NCBI GenBank assembly: GCA_023376005.1
Contig: CM042160.1
Coordinates: 87,242,016 to 87,306,015, forward strand
Source: Doryteuthis pealeii
Taxonomy: Eukaryota; Mollusca; Cephalopoda; Myopsida; Loliginidae
Length of the DNA: 64,000 bases
Direction: 5' to 3'
Shown: positions 43,880-56,100 of the stretch, in pieces
Numbering within the stretch: position 1 is the stretch's first letter
Layout: each line of letters opens with the position of its first letter
The notes under the pieces: generated by a model
Seen by the model: the letters and a program-made list of their open reading frames with translations, nothing else
The model's database searches: none
Told to the model about the DNA's origin: nothing
Made by a program: the position numbers and the translations under genes

Positions 43880-46283
43880 GCAGTGAATAACAGTGTTTTC
43901 ACTAGGAGACAGCTTTCACAGTTTTAGTTTTGGGTTTTTGCTTTGTTTTTTTTTTCTTTTTAAATTTCAGGGAAAACAGTTCCTGCTATTTTCCGAATAA
44001 ATCCAATTTATTTATTTCCCCCCCTTTCTGATAAATTATCTTTTTGAACACATCCAGAAGAATATAGATATATATGTGGTTATTTTTTTTTATTTTTTAA
44101 TATATATATATTTTGCACTATAGAGAAGGTGGGGAAGAAAGAAGTCGTTAGAAAGATTTTCATTAAAATAACCTTTTGACAAGTCATTCTCTTCAGCAAG
44201 TTCATATAAAATGTAACTTTTTTTTTTTTTAATTTTTTAAATATTTTTTTTTTTTATATTTTAGAGTTTTCTGTTAAAGGTAAACCCTTTATCAAAATGA
44301 AAAAAGAAAAAAAAAAAAGAAAGAAAAAAAAAATTCATACCCGTAGGAGGCAATTTACCTTTGTGTATTTTAATCCAAGAGAATTGACATTTTGTCAAGG
44401 ATTTATACAAAAATTGTGAAATGAAAAGAAAAATTTCAAGACTAAGCTAGAATCTTTGAAGACGTATAAAAATATACTCTACTTATAATTTATTCTCCAT
44501 TGGTCAGTTTCAGAATAAACATGGCACTTCTTAAAAAGTCTGCAAACAATAAACGGGGGGAGACTGGGGGAGACTTGGGGGGCTGAGGTGTCGCCTTTTT
44601 TTTTTCTTCTTTTTTCTTTTTGTTAAATAGAAATTTGTATATTCTTTTAAAACAGTTGTAAATTGAAACCAGCAGTTTTTTTCCTCCTTATTTTTAAAAA
44701 TTTAATTTTTCTTTTTTTTATATAGGGGGTTCCTTTCTTTATATATTTTTCAGATAATTAATAAAAAAAAAAAAATAAATTCACAACCCCCGCTTTCTCC
44801 TCTTGATTTTGATGGTTAATATCAAATCTCAAAAGAAACTGAGAAAGCTCTCTCTTTTCTGTAGATCGTTTTTTTTTTTTTTTCGTTTTTTCCCCTTTTT
44901 AAAAACTCAAAGTGACCAAACTGTAAGGTACCAACTCTTAATAAATCCCTGATTTTTTTCAAAGATGCTTTTTCTTTGTGTTAAAAAAAAAAAAAGAAAA
45001 AAAAAAAAGTGGGTGGGTGGGTGTGGATATTTACTATTAGGCATTGATTCATCCAAAGTCCCCTCATCTGGGGTTTTTGGGGGGGTTTATTTTATCATTT
45101 ATTTTTTTTTATGTTTCAGTTCTTGTAGATACAGCAAATGTGATAACAAACGACAAAGAAAACTAGTCCAGATGAATCAATGTATAATAGTAAGAATAAT
45201 TCATCTAAAAAATTTCTGATAAAAATTAAGAAAAAAGATTTAATTCCATGCTTGAAAATACCTGAATAAATAAATAAATAAAATGGTGGTGCAAACGACC
45301 TGTGCAATTCTAAACAAGAATTACAAAGAGGTAAGCGTAAACTGAATATCATTTATAGAATGAAATTCTGTATGAGAAAAAGGGATACAAAAATATTGCT
45401 AATAATTTTGATTGTTTCAGTGATGTATATTGGGAGATTTACAGAGAGACTAGATTATTATTCAGGCAGAGGAAGACAAGTTAAAAGGAGAGAGGGGTTA
45501 AACAAAACAAGGGGAGATAAGTTTAGCATCTTGATTGGCAATTTTTGTGGACAGAAGAAAAAGAAAAAAACCTAACAAAAAAGGTTTCATTTTTGTAGTT
45601 GATCCATTAAAATAAAAAATGAATTAAGTAAAAAAGAGTTGGCACAAATAATGAGACATGATCATTTGTAAGTGATGTTGTGTGAGAACTGTTAATGAAA
45701 ACACTGTTAGTGAGAGACTCATATCATTTTTTTTTCTTTATCTATTGGTGTATATATATATATATAATATATAAATATATCATGCACAACATTACTTTTT
45801 TTTTTTTTCAGAGGGACAGAGACACAGAAGAAGCATGCAAACAATCTTTACAGTTTGCTCCTGGGAATCTGAGGTAACCAATGTATTTTTTTTTCTTTCC
45901 CTTTTGCAGAAAACCATTCTCTTCATGATTGTTTCCAATATTCAAAAATCTGTGGAGTGGGGTTGGGGAGGGGGGGGGCAGAAGAATTTGGGAATCAGAG
46001 AAGCAAAAGCACAAAACAATAAATAAGGTGCAAATTAATATCTAAAAAAAAAAAAAAAGGCTTGTAAGGAGTAACTAAGGGAAAAGAAAATGGACGTAGG
46101 AATCTTATGTTATTTTATCATTTGCTTATGTAAATGGAAAAGAGAGAAGAGAGTAGGAGTGTGAAATGTCTACCATGTTTATAGAAATTAGAAAAATTAA
46201 GAATGCAGTAGTATTTTAATAATATCTAAAAATTAAACATTTGTAACTTTTCTTCTAGTAATAATCAAGGAAATGAATGAACC

Positions 46284-46284
<1 letters not shown>

Positions 46285-46315
<31 letters not shown>

Positions 46316-46316
46316 T
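46285..46316. repeat. (CA)n
   Basis: About 13 CA units just before a SINE-5S. Confidence 0.9.
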
Positions 46317-46321
46317 TTTCA

Positions 46322-46500
46322 TATAGTTTAGTTGGTTGGATTTGTTTTATGGCATATCAACCTTTTGGGGGTCATTTAATGCAGAATCAAGTCATCTTGA
46401 TATTTGCTTTCACACAGTTCCTGCTGTTGCTTAAATGATCACCCATTTAAGTATTGAACACACTCATTGCTGCTTAACTTTGGTGAGCTAGTATTACTCA
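46322..46500 (-). repeat. SINE-5S copy 3
   Basis: 'ggcatatcaaccttttgggg', 'cctgctgttgcttaaatgat' and the 5S-like 'attgctgcttaactttggtg'. Confidence 0.6.
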
Positions 46501-46649
46501 GGATCTTAATTTAAGAGTGGTTTTCACATATAAAGAAACAAGCTCATTTATAAGAAACAAAACCCAATATGTTACAATATTAGTTTTAAGAACACTTAAT
46601 AACACCACAATTTTCTGGATATTCTTTATTTCTTCTAACATCTGTCATA

Positions 46650-46780
46650 TTGTTTGTTTGTTTTACGGCATATCAACCCTTTTCGGATCATTTAATGCTG
46701 AATCTAGTCATTTTGATATCAGGTTGTTTTACATTACCTGCTATTTTTTTAAATGGTCAGCCATTTGATATAGCTTAGAG
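46650..46780 (-). repeat. SINE-5S copy 4, partial
   Basis: 'ttacggcatatcaaccctt', 'tcatttaatgctgaatc' and 'cagccatttgata'; the 5S-like block is lost. Confidence 0.5.
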
Positions 46781-46977
46781 ATTCCACCAACTTTAAATTC
46801 TCACAAGATTTTAATCTGTAAACTTCTTCAATAATTCTATTAAGTTTTTCAAATAATCAAATTTAGAATAGAATTGTCACTATGAGTAAAACTTTTATAC
46901 CTATCAGTGAATGATTTAAATTGTTTAGCAACATGACAAAATAACTTGGATGGTCCAGTGACACTGATCCAATAGTT

Positions 46978-47040
46978 TTCTGTTAAACTCCGCTTAAGAA
47001 ATTGACCTTGTGTCACTCCCCTGCTCATGTGGATGGGGGG
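46978..47040 (+). repeat. SINE-B 3' end
   Basis: 'gttaaactccgcttaagaaa', 'ttgaccttgtgtcac', 'ctgctcatgtggatggg'. Confidence 0.65.
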
Positions 47041-49863
47041 TGGTGGTGTAGTATATTGTGAGTGTGTGAAAATTTTTATTTCTAATCACTTGATTAATAA
47101 ATAGTTTACTGAACTTGACATAAGCAAGTCTACAGTTTAAGATCAAGAATCTAATATACTTAAGAAAAAATATAATTTTAAATAATGTAACACCCAGCAT
47201 ATGACTTAGATAAGATGTTAAATTCAGAAAGGACCTGTGACTAGTGGAAAGAAAAAGGGGAACAGTAATAAAGACTGTTGACCAACCAGTAAAAATTCTT
47301 TGATAGGTAAAGGAATTTCTTTTTTATAATAAATACATCAAGTGTTGCAAAAAAAGATCTTTTGTTCCAAAGACAAAAGATTACAACTTTCTTTAAAAAA
47401 ACAAAACAACAAAAAACAAACCTCCATTTTTTTTCCTTTTCATTTCAGAAAGGAAATCATTTGAAAATTAGGAAAAAGAAATTTTTCCTAAAATGTAAAA
47501 TGGACAGACAAGTAATTTTGAATTATATTCATGGTTAAAAAAAAATAAAATAAAAAATGTCGACTTAGGAAGATTAGCGAAGTAACTTTTTTTTGTTTGT
47601 TTGTTTTGTTTTTATATTGAAAAAGACAAAGTGTCTTTGAGATCATGTTTAACTTCCAATATGGAACAAAAAGGAAATGTAGGCATTGGTCGACCATTTT
47701 TAATTCAGTCTGATACCGAATAAAAACCAACAACAAAAAAAAAAAAAAGGCCTGTGCAACTTGTTAAAATTGTTTGACCATTTGGTCCACAAAAATTGGA
47801 ATTTAGAACAAAGAAAAGAAAAATTTAAAAAAACAAACACAAACAGGAAAAAAAAGAAGCAGCATTAACATTTAAGTAAAACCTGGAAGGGGTGGGGGGC
47901 TAAAAAAAAAAAAAAACAACCCCCAAAATGTCTGTAAAAATAAGGCATTACATCTAAAAAGAATTTTGAGAAAATGTTGAGTGAAAAACTATGAAGAAAT
48001 ATTAGAAATAACAAGAACTTGATCCTTTGGTCAAAATCAAAGAGAATGATTTTTGGAAAGAGGAAAGAGGAGGATAATGCACACCTCACTGTCATTTCTT
48101 CCTTTTTTTTTTTTATTACAGTCCTACCAGTTTTTTTTGGGGGAAAGATAGTATGTGCAATGATTAGAGGAAGAGGAAGAAGTGGAGGAAGAAGACAAGT
48201 AATAGGTATAAATAAATGCACAAATGCAATTATCTGCATTTTATTTTTCTAAGGTTGGAACAGTGAATATGTCATTGGGTTTGAGAGTAACTGCAGTTCA
48301 TTTTGTAAGAGGATTGGAAATTCTGCCTTTACAGTAAAAGAAAGGAAAGAAAAAAAAAAGTGAAAAGGAAAGGATAGAACGGTAGGAAGTAAAAATATAT
48401 TCTTTCCATGTGTGTGTGTGTGTTTATATGTTGGTGCTTCTAAAATATTTTAAAAATAAAAGTAGAGTAAAATAACTATTAATAATAATAATTCTGTACA
48501 GGCATCCCACTCAGTGGCGAGGCTAAAATGTCCATTTTCATATTTAGGAGAGGGGGGGGGGCATGTTTCTAATATAAATATTTGCACCTGAGTGACGTGT
48601 GTTTACTATATTTGTATATTAAGATTTATTACTCATAGATGTACAGGGGTTACTTTTGTCATTTTAAGGATACAAGTTAACAAAAATAAATAAATAAAAT
48701 TTAAAAAAAGGCAAGAATAACATGACAAAAAAAAGAAAAAAAAAGAATCCATTGCAGCAGACAGAGACAGCTTTGTTGGGGGAGGGACAGAGACTTTTCA
48801 GCCACAGCCCTTTATAAAAAATAAATAAATGGTCATTGATTATTCAAAGAGAGAGGTAGTTAAGAAAACAAACAAGAAAAAAAAAAAGAAACTTAACTCC
48901 AACAGCAGGAATCATTGCACCCCCAATTAATGGTCAGTTTAAAAAAAAAATTACTCTTGACCCAGGTAGCCATCTTTTCTTTTTACAAATAGTAAAGCTG
49001 GTTTATCAAAGAAAGAGATTTGGGGTGGAATGGAAGGGTGTCAAAACTTTTAAAAAAGAAAAAAAGAATGATCATTCCCTTATAAAAAATAAAGTGGAAA
49101 CAAAACAGTAGCCACAAAAAGTGAATACATTTTTCTTTTCTTTTTCTTAAACACAATCAATAAATAATGACAGTTAAGAAAATATTTTAAGAGGTGGGGA
49201 GAGAGAGGGTAGGAAAGCCAACAAACCACAATTCTTGCCAAAATGCTGAGAATTAGTGTAAAGGGTTAAGACATTGGTCAGAATAAGAAATCTGGAATGT
49301 TTATACATTCATTTCTAATGACAACTAATTTAGATTTCTTTATTAAAAATATAGAAAATATTTCAGCTTCTTCACATGATAAACAGTTTAATTAGGAGAT
49401 GCACCATTTTTAATTTAAAAAAAACAGTAACTGGGCTGCAAAAGATGAGAAAATCAAATAAATTTTAAGTTTGTGTTTTAATGTTTGCTTAAAATATATG
49501 CAAAGTGCATAAAATAAATTTGTGACATGTTTTACATGTAATATTTGCATGTATATAAATGTTAGTATTACTGAAATAAATTTTAATTTCAGCTGATTTC
49601 AGACTCCCAGAGGATAAGCCTCTAGTAAAACTAACACCTCCATTTTCTAATGAATAGGCCACACTGATCCATCAAATACTACTGTCATTCATATCTATTT
49701 GTTGTACTTATCTATATTTTTCATTTACCATAGTATTATCATTAACATTTCTGATGGGAAGCAATAGCACTGATTAAATAAAAAATAATTAACAAGCTTT
49801 TATCTAAGAAAAAAAAAATGAAAAAAGAAAAACTAAGCCAATCTTCACTAATGTTCTGTGATA

Positions 49864-50010
49864 CAGGGTGGTGGTCCGAAAGTCCTGTCACCCATACATA
49901 TAGTTTTAACCTTCATTATTTTTTCTTTTAATAATATGTCATTAATTATAACTTGTAATAATGAAAGTTAAAACAATATGTAGGGGTGACAGGACTTTTG
50001 GACCACCCTG
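49864..50010. mobile_element. Tc1/mariner-like MITE, TA flanks
   Basis: 147 bp with 35-bp inverted ends (cagggtggtggtccgaaagt / the complement of cagggtggtccaaaagtcc), flanked by TA on both sides. Confidence 0.75.
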
Positions 50011-50202
50011 TATAATGATGACAATCTCTTAGACAAATTTAGATAAACCATCTTAGGTTAATAATAAACAAAAAAAAAAACAAAAAAACACACCTCTTCT
50101 ATAAAAACGAGTCACATTCTTTACCAGTGTTTACTTTATACTTCACAGATGTGCACAAGAAAAAAAATTATACCACACAGTAAAGCTTTAATGCTTCACA
50201 AG

Positions 50203-50203
<1 letters not shown>

Positions 50204-50241
<38 letters not shown>
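50204..50241. repeat. (TA)n
   Basis: About 18 TA units. Confidence 0.9.
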
Positions 50242-50244
<3 letters not shown>

Positions 50245-50512
50245 GGTTCAATAATAAATCCATGTGGTTTAGCAAGCAATCTTATTGCAAACTTTTTTTC
50301 ATAAACTTTAGACAATTTTTTGTTTGTTTTAAACTGATGATCATCTCAGAAGTAAAAAATATATTTTTGCACACTCCATTTCTTCAAATGGTCACAGGCT
50401 TATTGGTCCCATGCAGACAATGAACAAAAAATATCAGAGAAAACATTGGTTTCTATCCTTAATTAGAAATTCTAAAAATCTTCTAGTGATCTAAATAAGA
50501 TTATAGCAGAAG

Positions 50513-50546
<34 letters not shown>

Positions 50547-50756
50547 AAAAGCAAAATTAGTCAATGGTCTACATAATTTGATATAAAAAATAATTCAATA
50601 TAAATAAAATCCTCTTGCATAACAACTGAAACAAACCTTTTAAGGTATTGAATAAAAATCATTTTATATTGTTTTGAGGCTGAAGACATCTTCTTGAAAT
50701 AGGTCATTTAAAAAAAAAAAATCCATATTTGATGCAGAATTAAATCTTAATATAAA

Positions 50757-51108
50757 AACAATCAATACAATGAAGATTATGTGTCTGCTTGTAACCAAAA
50801 CTGACATCACAATTCCCTTAGTTATTTATGTTATATTATCAATGATTATTAAATAATTATTTCATCGTAATTAGCATCTTATTAACAATGTCTATTAAAG
50901 CTTAGCTGATTTAAATTTGCTTCAAAACAATCAATGTTATTAATGCATTTAAAATCCTGCAACATGCGTTATATATTACTAAGAAATGAAGGTTTACATA
51001 GTATATGGTGGAGATAATTTGCATACTAGTTTTAACAAAACTAGGTTTAATAAATAATTACTTAGTAAACTTAAATACTTGTGTTTGGAGGGTGCATATT
51101 TTTTCTAG
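50757..51108 (+). mobile_element. HEL5, internally shortened
   Basis: Begins in decayed 'caatgaagattatgtgtctg' and ends 'gtgtttggagggtgcatatt', then CTAG followed by T. About 350 bp. Confidence 0.5.
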
Positions 51109-52134
51109 TGAAAATAATCGATTCTTGTGATGTATGTAAAAAGTTATGTTCTGGCTTTTTTTTCTCCCTGGAAAACTTAGGTAAATCATTGCTAAACAAT
51201 TAAAATAAAATTTAAAAAAATAAAAAATCTTATTCAATGCCTAAAACAGAATTTGTACCAATGATAAATTTCTTAACCCATTTTCTCCCTTCTAAAATCA
51301 ATCAGCAGTGTTGTTTCTCATTTGAAATTTTCGAAAAGACCAGCAGCAAAATAGTTTGGTAGAGGAGTGTTGGTTATTAAAAAAAAAAGAAAACAAAAAA
51401 AAAACCCCAACCCTATCTCATAATAGTTGTTATGCTTACAGGATATCTCAAATATCCTAAATTACAGGAAAAGAGGACATTTTTAGATGAAACATTACAG
51501 AGACAAAGTGGAAAAAAAGGCCCAGTAAAATGGCCACCAAAATCTCCAACCTAACATCTCGGTTTTTTTTTTGGTTTTTTTTGGATTTGGAGAATTTAAA
51601 ATTGATCATCTTCAAAAAAACATCCGAGAACAGTTCAAGCCTATTATCTGAGAATACTAACATTAGTATGGATACTTTGAAAGTTTAAAGCTCAAGGGGG
51701 TAAAAAATAAAAATCTTTTTAATTTAAAAAAAAAAAAAATGCTTAGAATTCAAAAGTCCAACAGTTTGAGCATTTGTTATAATTTAATATTTTCTTATAG
51801 TCTAAGATTTTTCAGATACCTTGTTATATTGTTATAATATTAAATGTAACAACTATTATGGGATAAAGGTAGTAGTAGTAGTAATAATAATAATAACATA
51901 GTAAGAAAAAAAAAAAAAGACATCAGTGAAAATAAAGAAAAGACTAAAAATAGTGATTTTTTTTGTTTTTTAAATAAAAAGCAAAAATTCTTTTAAGAAT
52001 AAATCAATATATACAGAGAAAATTTTAAAAAACAAATATAAAAAAATATCTACTTTTAGTAGATTTTCTTTCTTTGATCCAGAAGATCAAAACAAAACAA
52101 AAAAAAAGTGTAGGATGGGGAAAAAAAAAAGGGA

Positions 52135-52256
52135 CTAATGAACAAAATTTGTGACTGGGGCCCTTGCACAACTTGGATGCTGAGATTTTCTCAGGGTTGG
52201 CAGAGAGGGTACCCAACAAATAACTTCATTTGGGCTCCAAGAATTGAGTAGCTCAC
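52135..52256 (-). CDS. Probable last coding exon
   Basis: A strong pyrimidine-rich acceptor (cttctgcccctctacccag) precedes an exon that, in the phase required by exon 5, runs 39 codons (ELLNSWSPNEVICWVPSLP... ending TNFVH) to a TAG at 52,135-52,137. The peptide looks less conserved in style than the previous exons. A different frame reads 21 codons to a TGA. A further exon at lower coordinates, or an alternative last exon, cannot be excluded. Confidence 0.5.
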
Positions 52257-53115
52257 CTGGGTAGAGGGGCAGAAGGGTTGAAGGGGTAAACTATTAGGAA
52301 TGGGGAGGGGTGAAATATATATTTTTTTAAAAAGTAAACATGTATTTATAGGTGTATGGGTGGGGGTGTGTGTGTATGTTGATGAACATAATGCCAAAGA
52401 CATGACAGACATTAGATTTAATGCCTTTGGCAAATCAGTACATATACACTTCTTAGGGAAAAGGGATGGGGAGAAAACAAAAACACATAGAATCCATTTC
52501 TATATATATTTACATACTTTTTTTTTAATATATAAGGCAGAAGTACTCCACCCCATGTGACTAGAACAAAAAAAAAGAAAAAGAAAAAAAAAAAAAAGAC
52601 AAAAATGACAATTTGTTTTGAACAAAATGATATCAAAGTACTGAGCACAACAGTAAACATACGAAGTTATACATACATCTGTTAAATAGCATATATATAT
52701 ATATTGTACCCCTGTTAAATGACATAATACATATTATACAAACATCTAAAATGTATAATATATACATATATCGAGAGACCTTGAAGAGGAGAAGAAGAAA
52801 AAAAGAAAGATGAAAGCCTAGATATATTCTAATAGTTTTTTTTCTTTTTTAAATGCATAAAATATTTGCTATTGCTATAAAAAAAAAATAAATAAAAAAA
52901 AGTGTTTGGAAAATCCATTACTCTGTAGTGTTTTAACTTTTATACATAGAAACCATTTTCTTTTAAGATTTTAATAACTGCAGAAGCATTGCTTTCTAGA
53001 TTAAAAAAAAAAAGATTGAAAATAGTTATTCTATAATGAAAATAGAAAGAACAAAGAGTAAGGGGGGGAGATGAGAAGGACACATTATTGCTGAGTCAAA
53101 TGCCTCTTTTCTCTG

Positions 53116-53158
<43 letters not shown>

Positions 53159-56100
53159 TGAGAGATAGATATATTTATTTTCAAAAAAATTTATTAAGAT
53201 TTTTGGTATTGAAAAAATTCTTTTTTTTTTTTTTTTTTAAAATATGTTTTAATGAATAGAACAAAATGTTTTATTTTTGTTTCCCTAGCAATCATTAAAT
53301 TTACCCGTAATCAGTTCGTCTCCGAAACTGAAGACTGCAGAATGGTTGAAATCCAAATCACGGTTAGAATTAAGCGAGTCATTCTTGGGAATGTAGATAA
53401 AATGTGTTTGGATTTGATATCTGCAGAAAGAAAAAAAAAAAAAGTTTTCTTTTTTTTTTTTTTTAAACATATACATATATATTTGTGTGTGTGTGTGTGT
53501 GTGTGTGTTTAAAAAAGATGGACTGTTAATTAGATAGCAGGATTTGGAAACAATTCTCATGTTTTTAATGTCGTCCTTTAAAAGCTGTCAGAAATAGGAA
53601 TGGAAGGTTCGTCTCTATGCTGCTCAAAGACTGGGAATAGGAATGCCAATTATATATGTGATTTTTTGATTTTTTTTAGATTTCTTTTGTCTCTAATCTA
53701 ACTGTGTGTTACTCAGAGAGAGACCAATACAGTTCAAAATTCAATATTGTATTTTGCTCAGCATTGGTCCATCGACACACATGACATTTTTCTCTTTTTT
53801 TTAATTTTTATTATCTCTCTAATCAATAATGTCACAGTATATTCTTCTATACAACACTAGTTTGGGGGCAGCACAACATGTTAGCAATTAACATGTAGGA
53901 AAACAATGAAAATATAACCCTTAACTCAAAAAAAGAAAATTGCTGGTTCAATTATTTCAGATAAGAAATAAATTTTACAGTGAGGAAAGAAGAACCAGCT
54001 ATTTGAGCAGGGACTTTTTTGTATCAACATTTAGATGAGCAAAATATGGCTAAGATATTTGTTTGTTTCTTTTTTTTTTCTTTCTAAATCAAAAACGGAA
54101 GACAAGATTGATCCAGTAATAATCAACAAATTGAGATTAACTTCAGTCAGAATTATCATTAAAGAAAAAGAAAAAAAATGTTTTTTTTTAAATTTGACGA
54201 TCACAACAGGCAACTAATCAGTTTCTTTTAGAGTTTTTTTTAGTTTTTTTGTTTTGTTTCTTTTGTTGCACTAAACAGCACTGGCCTAAAGCTAAGGTTT
54301 ATAACAAAGACATAGCAATAACAAGAGGAAACAAAAGAAAAGAAATCTAACACCAATTTACGACCACAGAAATACAAAATGAAAACGGGAAAGTTTCACA
54401 CAACAATTGTAGAATTTTTAAATAATGATTTCGAGGCAGCAAATGAGAATGAAAATAACAATTAAGAATTTGCTAAAAAGTTTTTGAGAAACTTGATTGT
54501 AGTGAGAACAAGTTTAGATACATTTAACCCTTTAAACTCTTAACCCCTTGGGATTCAGACACCCTGGACCTGAGCTCAAAAAAAAAAAAAAACTTGAATG
54601 TTTTATGAATTAAACCTTTTATTTTTTAGCATCAGCTACATCTGGTCTGAATAGATAACTTTTCCCAGCCTTTTGTGGTATCTGATCTCCTTCAGCCATA
54701 CTCTTGTCTCTGGACAGGATATGACAACCCCCCCCTCCCCCCCACATATTGGTGAGCCAGCTTGGACCTCATAACCCTAGCCATAGTCTTGCTCTTGCGA
54801 TTAGGTGCGTGGACCCCCCCACTGTGTATCAAAATTGCCCTTGATGGGTGATAGTTAAATATCTGATGTGATCCCTTCACAATCTGAAAAATCGGCTTAC
54901 AGTGTAGAGAGAAAAAAAAATTGCTCAGCCCAAAATATCAGGCTTATGGGTTCAAAGGGTTAAAAAAAAATATATATCAAATGTTGAAGATCAGCTTATA
55001 ATAGAGTAATGTTTAAAATATAATCATTTAATGAAAATTTATTTCCTTCTCCAATGTATGTTCATGGTTTAATTGCATCAATAAATAAAATAGCAATGAA
55101 GTGACTTTTAGCTGGATTCATAAACCATAGCCACACACTCAACTTAATTCAGGAGGTGGGCAGGATTTGAACCCACATTTGGAATGCAACTAACTTACCA
55201 AATATACATATCTCATGTGCATACACTGAGGGAGAATAACATTTCTACATTAAAGTTGAATATTGAAGAATCAAACAATCAGTAAGTAAAAAAAATAAAA
55301 AGATTTTTTAATTAAAATTAAAATAAATAAAAATTAATCATCATTCACTCCAGAACCTATCTTTAAACTTTCTATAAAAATAACTAAATTAAATAAATGT
55401 GTATGTGATAAACCAACATAACAGTCCCTTTTGCTGGTCATATAGTTTTGATTTTATTTATTAAAAATTATGTAATCTAAAGATAACACTAGATGGTTAT
55501 ATAGTAATGAGAAGATTTTTGTAATAGGTTAAATAGTGAAGATGATAATTAAGAGGTGTTAAGAGAGGGGGGGAGAGTATGATTATAATGACATAGGAGG
55601 GGGAAGAGGGTGGGGAATGGGTTTTATTCTTTCTCATTAATAAACAAAATGGCAGAGAATAGCTGTTGAATATGTCCAATTTCTTCCTTGTAAAAATTTG
55701 TAAATATTTTTTTTCATAACAATTGAGTTGTGGATTTGAATAAGTCCAACCAAAAAGAAAATGTTAGATTAGCCAAGTAGAAAAAAAAAAAGAAAAAAAT
55801 GTAAAGCTGGATCCCTAAGATAAGAAAAAACATTAATATAGTTATTTAATGAGCTTAACTTAGATGTGGCACAAGGCCAGTGAGAATCAAACTCACTAAC
55901 AATGGTGTACTAATCTAGCTTACTAACCATTACACCACATAAGGTGCCTGACTCGCCCCACCCCCCAAAAACAACAACATTAATATATGTGAAGTAGTTG
56001 TGCAAAAATCACTTACTATATCAAAACTTAAATTATGATTTTTACAAGTTATCTATTTTTCTTCTTCTATTATTTAATAAAAATCTGGAAGATTTTTAAA

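Larger units (their letters stand above)
43880..52134. other. AT-rich non-coding stretch below the gene (possible 3' UTR)
   Basis: Dominated by A and T runs (for example 50,519-50,543 and 52,567-52,597) and short simple repeats, with few interspersed elements, listed separately. I found no exon with good splice signals on either strand. On the minus strand it follows the stop of the gene and could be a long 3' UTR, but no transcript end can be assigned by eye. Confidence 0.4.

Noticed and set aside
47865..48239. 124-codon minus frame with hydrophobic runs
   Set aside because: Built from homopolymers (poly-A/T); no start context, splice sites or family.
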